Shown here in pieces: positions 19,741-21,468 of a DNA stretch of 21,468 nt (position 1 is the first letter of the stretch; every line of letters starts with the position of its first letter). The stretch comes from Pelargonium cotyledonis (Eukaryota; Streptophyta; Magnoliopsida; Geraniales; Geraniaceae), in NCBI GenBank assembly GCA_036897625.1, contig JAYMTA010001158.1, forward strand, positions 1-21,468. Reading direction: 5' to 3'. The notes beneath the pieces are model-generated. The model had not been told where the DNA came from. It did not search any database and was given only the letters and a program-made list of their open reading frames with translations. A program made the position numbers and the translations under genes.

Positions 19741-21468
19741 ATCATCACATGACGTGTGCCACGATGAGTCATAGTCAAAGGTCAACATGAGAGTGAATTG
19801 GGTATCCAAAGGAGAACGCTTCTCATTTGAATTTTAAGGGTTTGGGATGTGCCTTGGACGGCGCCGCGGGAGAGACGGGACACCAATATTTAAGAAACTC
19901 GAGTTTGGAGCAAAAGTGGCGCGAAAGACTTCACCAAAATTGGTCTTAAACGGATCACGAAACAAAGGTGGTGATAGTTGGTCGAAGGATCGCGGTGTTG
20001 ACGTTTGTTGGAGCGAGAGGTGAACTCGGAGATGGTGATGGTAGTACAATCCTAGAAGGTCCAACCATATTAAATGGATGCGGAGAATCTTACAGATTTT
20101 TGTTGATTTTTATTGGTGGTGATTGCAATTTTTAGCAGACGAGTGTCGCGGGGAAAATCTCTTGAAGTCATTGTCGAAGCAAAGATCAGAAGCAATTCTT
20201 AAACCAGTTCCCAATAATGGAACCCACTGTTTTACCATGTTTGACTGGGGTCAACTAAAATATAATATCTTTCTCTTGGGCTAGGACACTTGATCAAATT
20301 TGGGCTTTCACACCTGTTCCATTTTCTGATTGGGCCGTCGCAGCTAGCACTTTCACTTTATCTTGAAGATGGGCCTAATTTGTGTTTTGTCTTGCAAATG
20401 ATCATGCACACTCATGAAACAACACACCGTTAGGCAAAAATCAAGGGGGATCCAGATTTCACCTCGGACATGAGCATAAGAGATTCTCACCATGTAAATC
20501 GGAGTGTGTGCGGGTGTAATTCTTGAGAGAATTTAGAGAGAAAATTGAGAGCTCAAAGTGTTTAAATGACACAAATGAATCTCAAATTAAAAAAAAAGAT
20601 CCATACCTCGACCCTTGGGGTGTATATCTACTTTCAATGAGTGGATGAGAGAGGTGATGTGTCGCGTTGCGATTAGTCGTAGGTGGGCATGGAGATGTCA
20701 TGTTTTGATCGTGATGATGTCACACGCCCGAATAAGACATTTTAATAATCTTAAGATGATGTAAGGACGATATGATCATGAAACTACGTTGAGGTGGCAA
20801 TGATGTCACCATGCTGACAAGATGATGATGTCATTTCTTAATCTTTGCGATCTAGCAAATGGACTTGACGTATATGTCTTACGAGAGAAAATATATTTAA
20901 AAATAAGTTTTGACCAATCAAAAACGCTCGGATGGACTCATGAGTTGTCCCATTAGATATTCGTCTTGCCCTTTCCAATATTAGGATGGTTCATTTTTGT
21001 TACGGAGCGCTAGGGATGATCAATAGTAGTTGTGGTGTATGGAGTATGGTACACTTGACGCTTGACGCCACAAGGTTGGAGGACGCTCGAACTGTGATAC
21101 AATATATCGCATTCCATCCTTATCTTTTGGATCTGGACACGTACCAAAGTAAGAGAGAAGGAAGCTTGGTGGTTGATCCTATTCGACGAGGAGTCTTCTT
21201 CTTCTTCCGTGCTCGTGACAGTGTCAACACATGAGACGAAGACGCTTGGAAGCTGATCAAGTTCTTCGAGAGTCCTTCTCTAGTGCACTTGACGATGTGT
21301 TATTGCAACACAGGGTAACGCTTAGATTCCTATCTGGTGTAACGCGGCAACTTCTATCTCTGTGCCACCATTGACGTGTCAGTGCAAGAGTGGAGGACGC
21401 TTGGAAGCCAATCTGGTGTGCTATGTCCCACATATCCCTTGTGCAATTGGTGAGTTGGCGCTGCTAGA
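19741..21468. other. Repeat-like intergenic sequence, no gene identified
   Basis: Composition is less AT-rich than the region to its left. No protein family was recognised on either strand. On the minus strand, 20600-20630 reads AGATATACACCCCAAGGGTC, a TATA-like start in sequence that resembles a retrotransposon LTR, but no paired LTR, primer-binding site or polyprotein is visible. The ATG open frame at 20986-21234 (82 codons) has no recognisable domain. The end (21060-21420) repeats the phrase GACGCTTGGAAGC twice. Possibly a truncated LTR element running off the window. Confidence 0.3.
20713..20833 (+). repeat. Three copies of a GATGATGTCA motif
   Basis: GATGATGTCA occurs at 20713-20722 and 20824-20833, with a one-base variant (AATGATGTCA) at 20799-20808. 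Spacing is irregular. The meaning is unknown. Confidence 0.4.

Noticed and set aside
20986..21234. 82-codon ATG open frame
   Set aside because: No recognisable domain and no promoter or splice context; similar-length frames occur by chance.
1..21468. CRISPR array, operon-like cluster or transfer RNA
   Set aside because: No regularly spaced repeats and no cloverleaf seen; the genes are spliced eukaryotic units.

Overview
This is nuclear DNA from a flowering plant, most likely a eudicot. It holds two large intron-rich genes on the + strand, separated and followed by AT-rich intergenic sequence with decayed transposable elements. The plant assignment rests on the content: a telomerase reverse transcriptase with plant-type motifs and 12 exons, and an anthranilate synthase alpha subunit with a plastid-type N-terminal extension. 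Introns are AT-rich with GT..AG borders, apart from one GC..AG intron. I could not identify the species from sequence alone. Layout: 1-791 is upstream sequence with a possible TATA box and an E2F-type site touching the first ATG. 792-11403 is TERT: 12 exons, 3570 nt of coding sequence, 1189 residues by my hand splicing, all reading frames closed. 11404-12461 is the TERT 3' region and a GC-richer, pyrimidine-rich block. 12462-13444 is a remnant of the RNase H end of a LINE retrotransposon (minus strand), in a roughly 480-bp segment duplicated in tandem. 13466-13729 is a TA-flanked MITE. 14174-17265 is the anthranilate synthase alpha gene (ASA/TrpE): 9 exons, 1749 nt of coding sequence, 582 residues. 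17655-17930 is a second, independent RNase H-like remnant (+ strand), followed by a short perfect hairpin. From there to 21468 I found no convincing gene. The two genes have unrelated jobs. TERT is the catalytic subunit that copies telomere repeats in the nucleus. ASA makes anthranilate from chorismate in the plastid, the first committed step of tryptophan synthesis. They are neighbours in the same orientation, not an operon, and nothing suggests a shared promoter. No previously undescribed system is evident. The points most worth a second look are the GC-AG intron in TERT, the proline-to-serine change in TERT motif B', the intron-8 and intron-9 read-through stops that would give truncated TERT forms, the E2F-type site abutting the TERT start codon, and the shared stop codon in the duplicated LINE remnant, which dates the duplication after the element's death.
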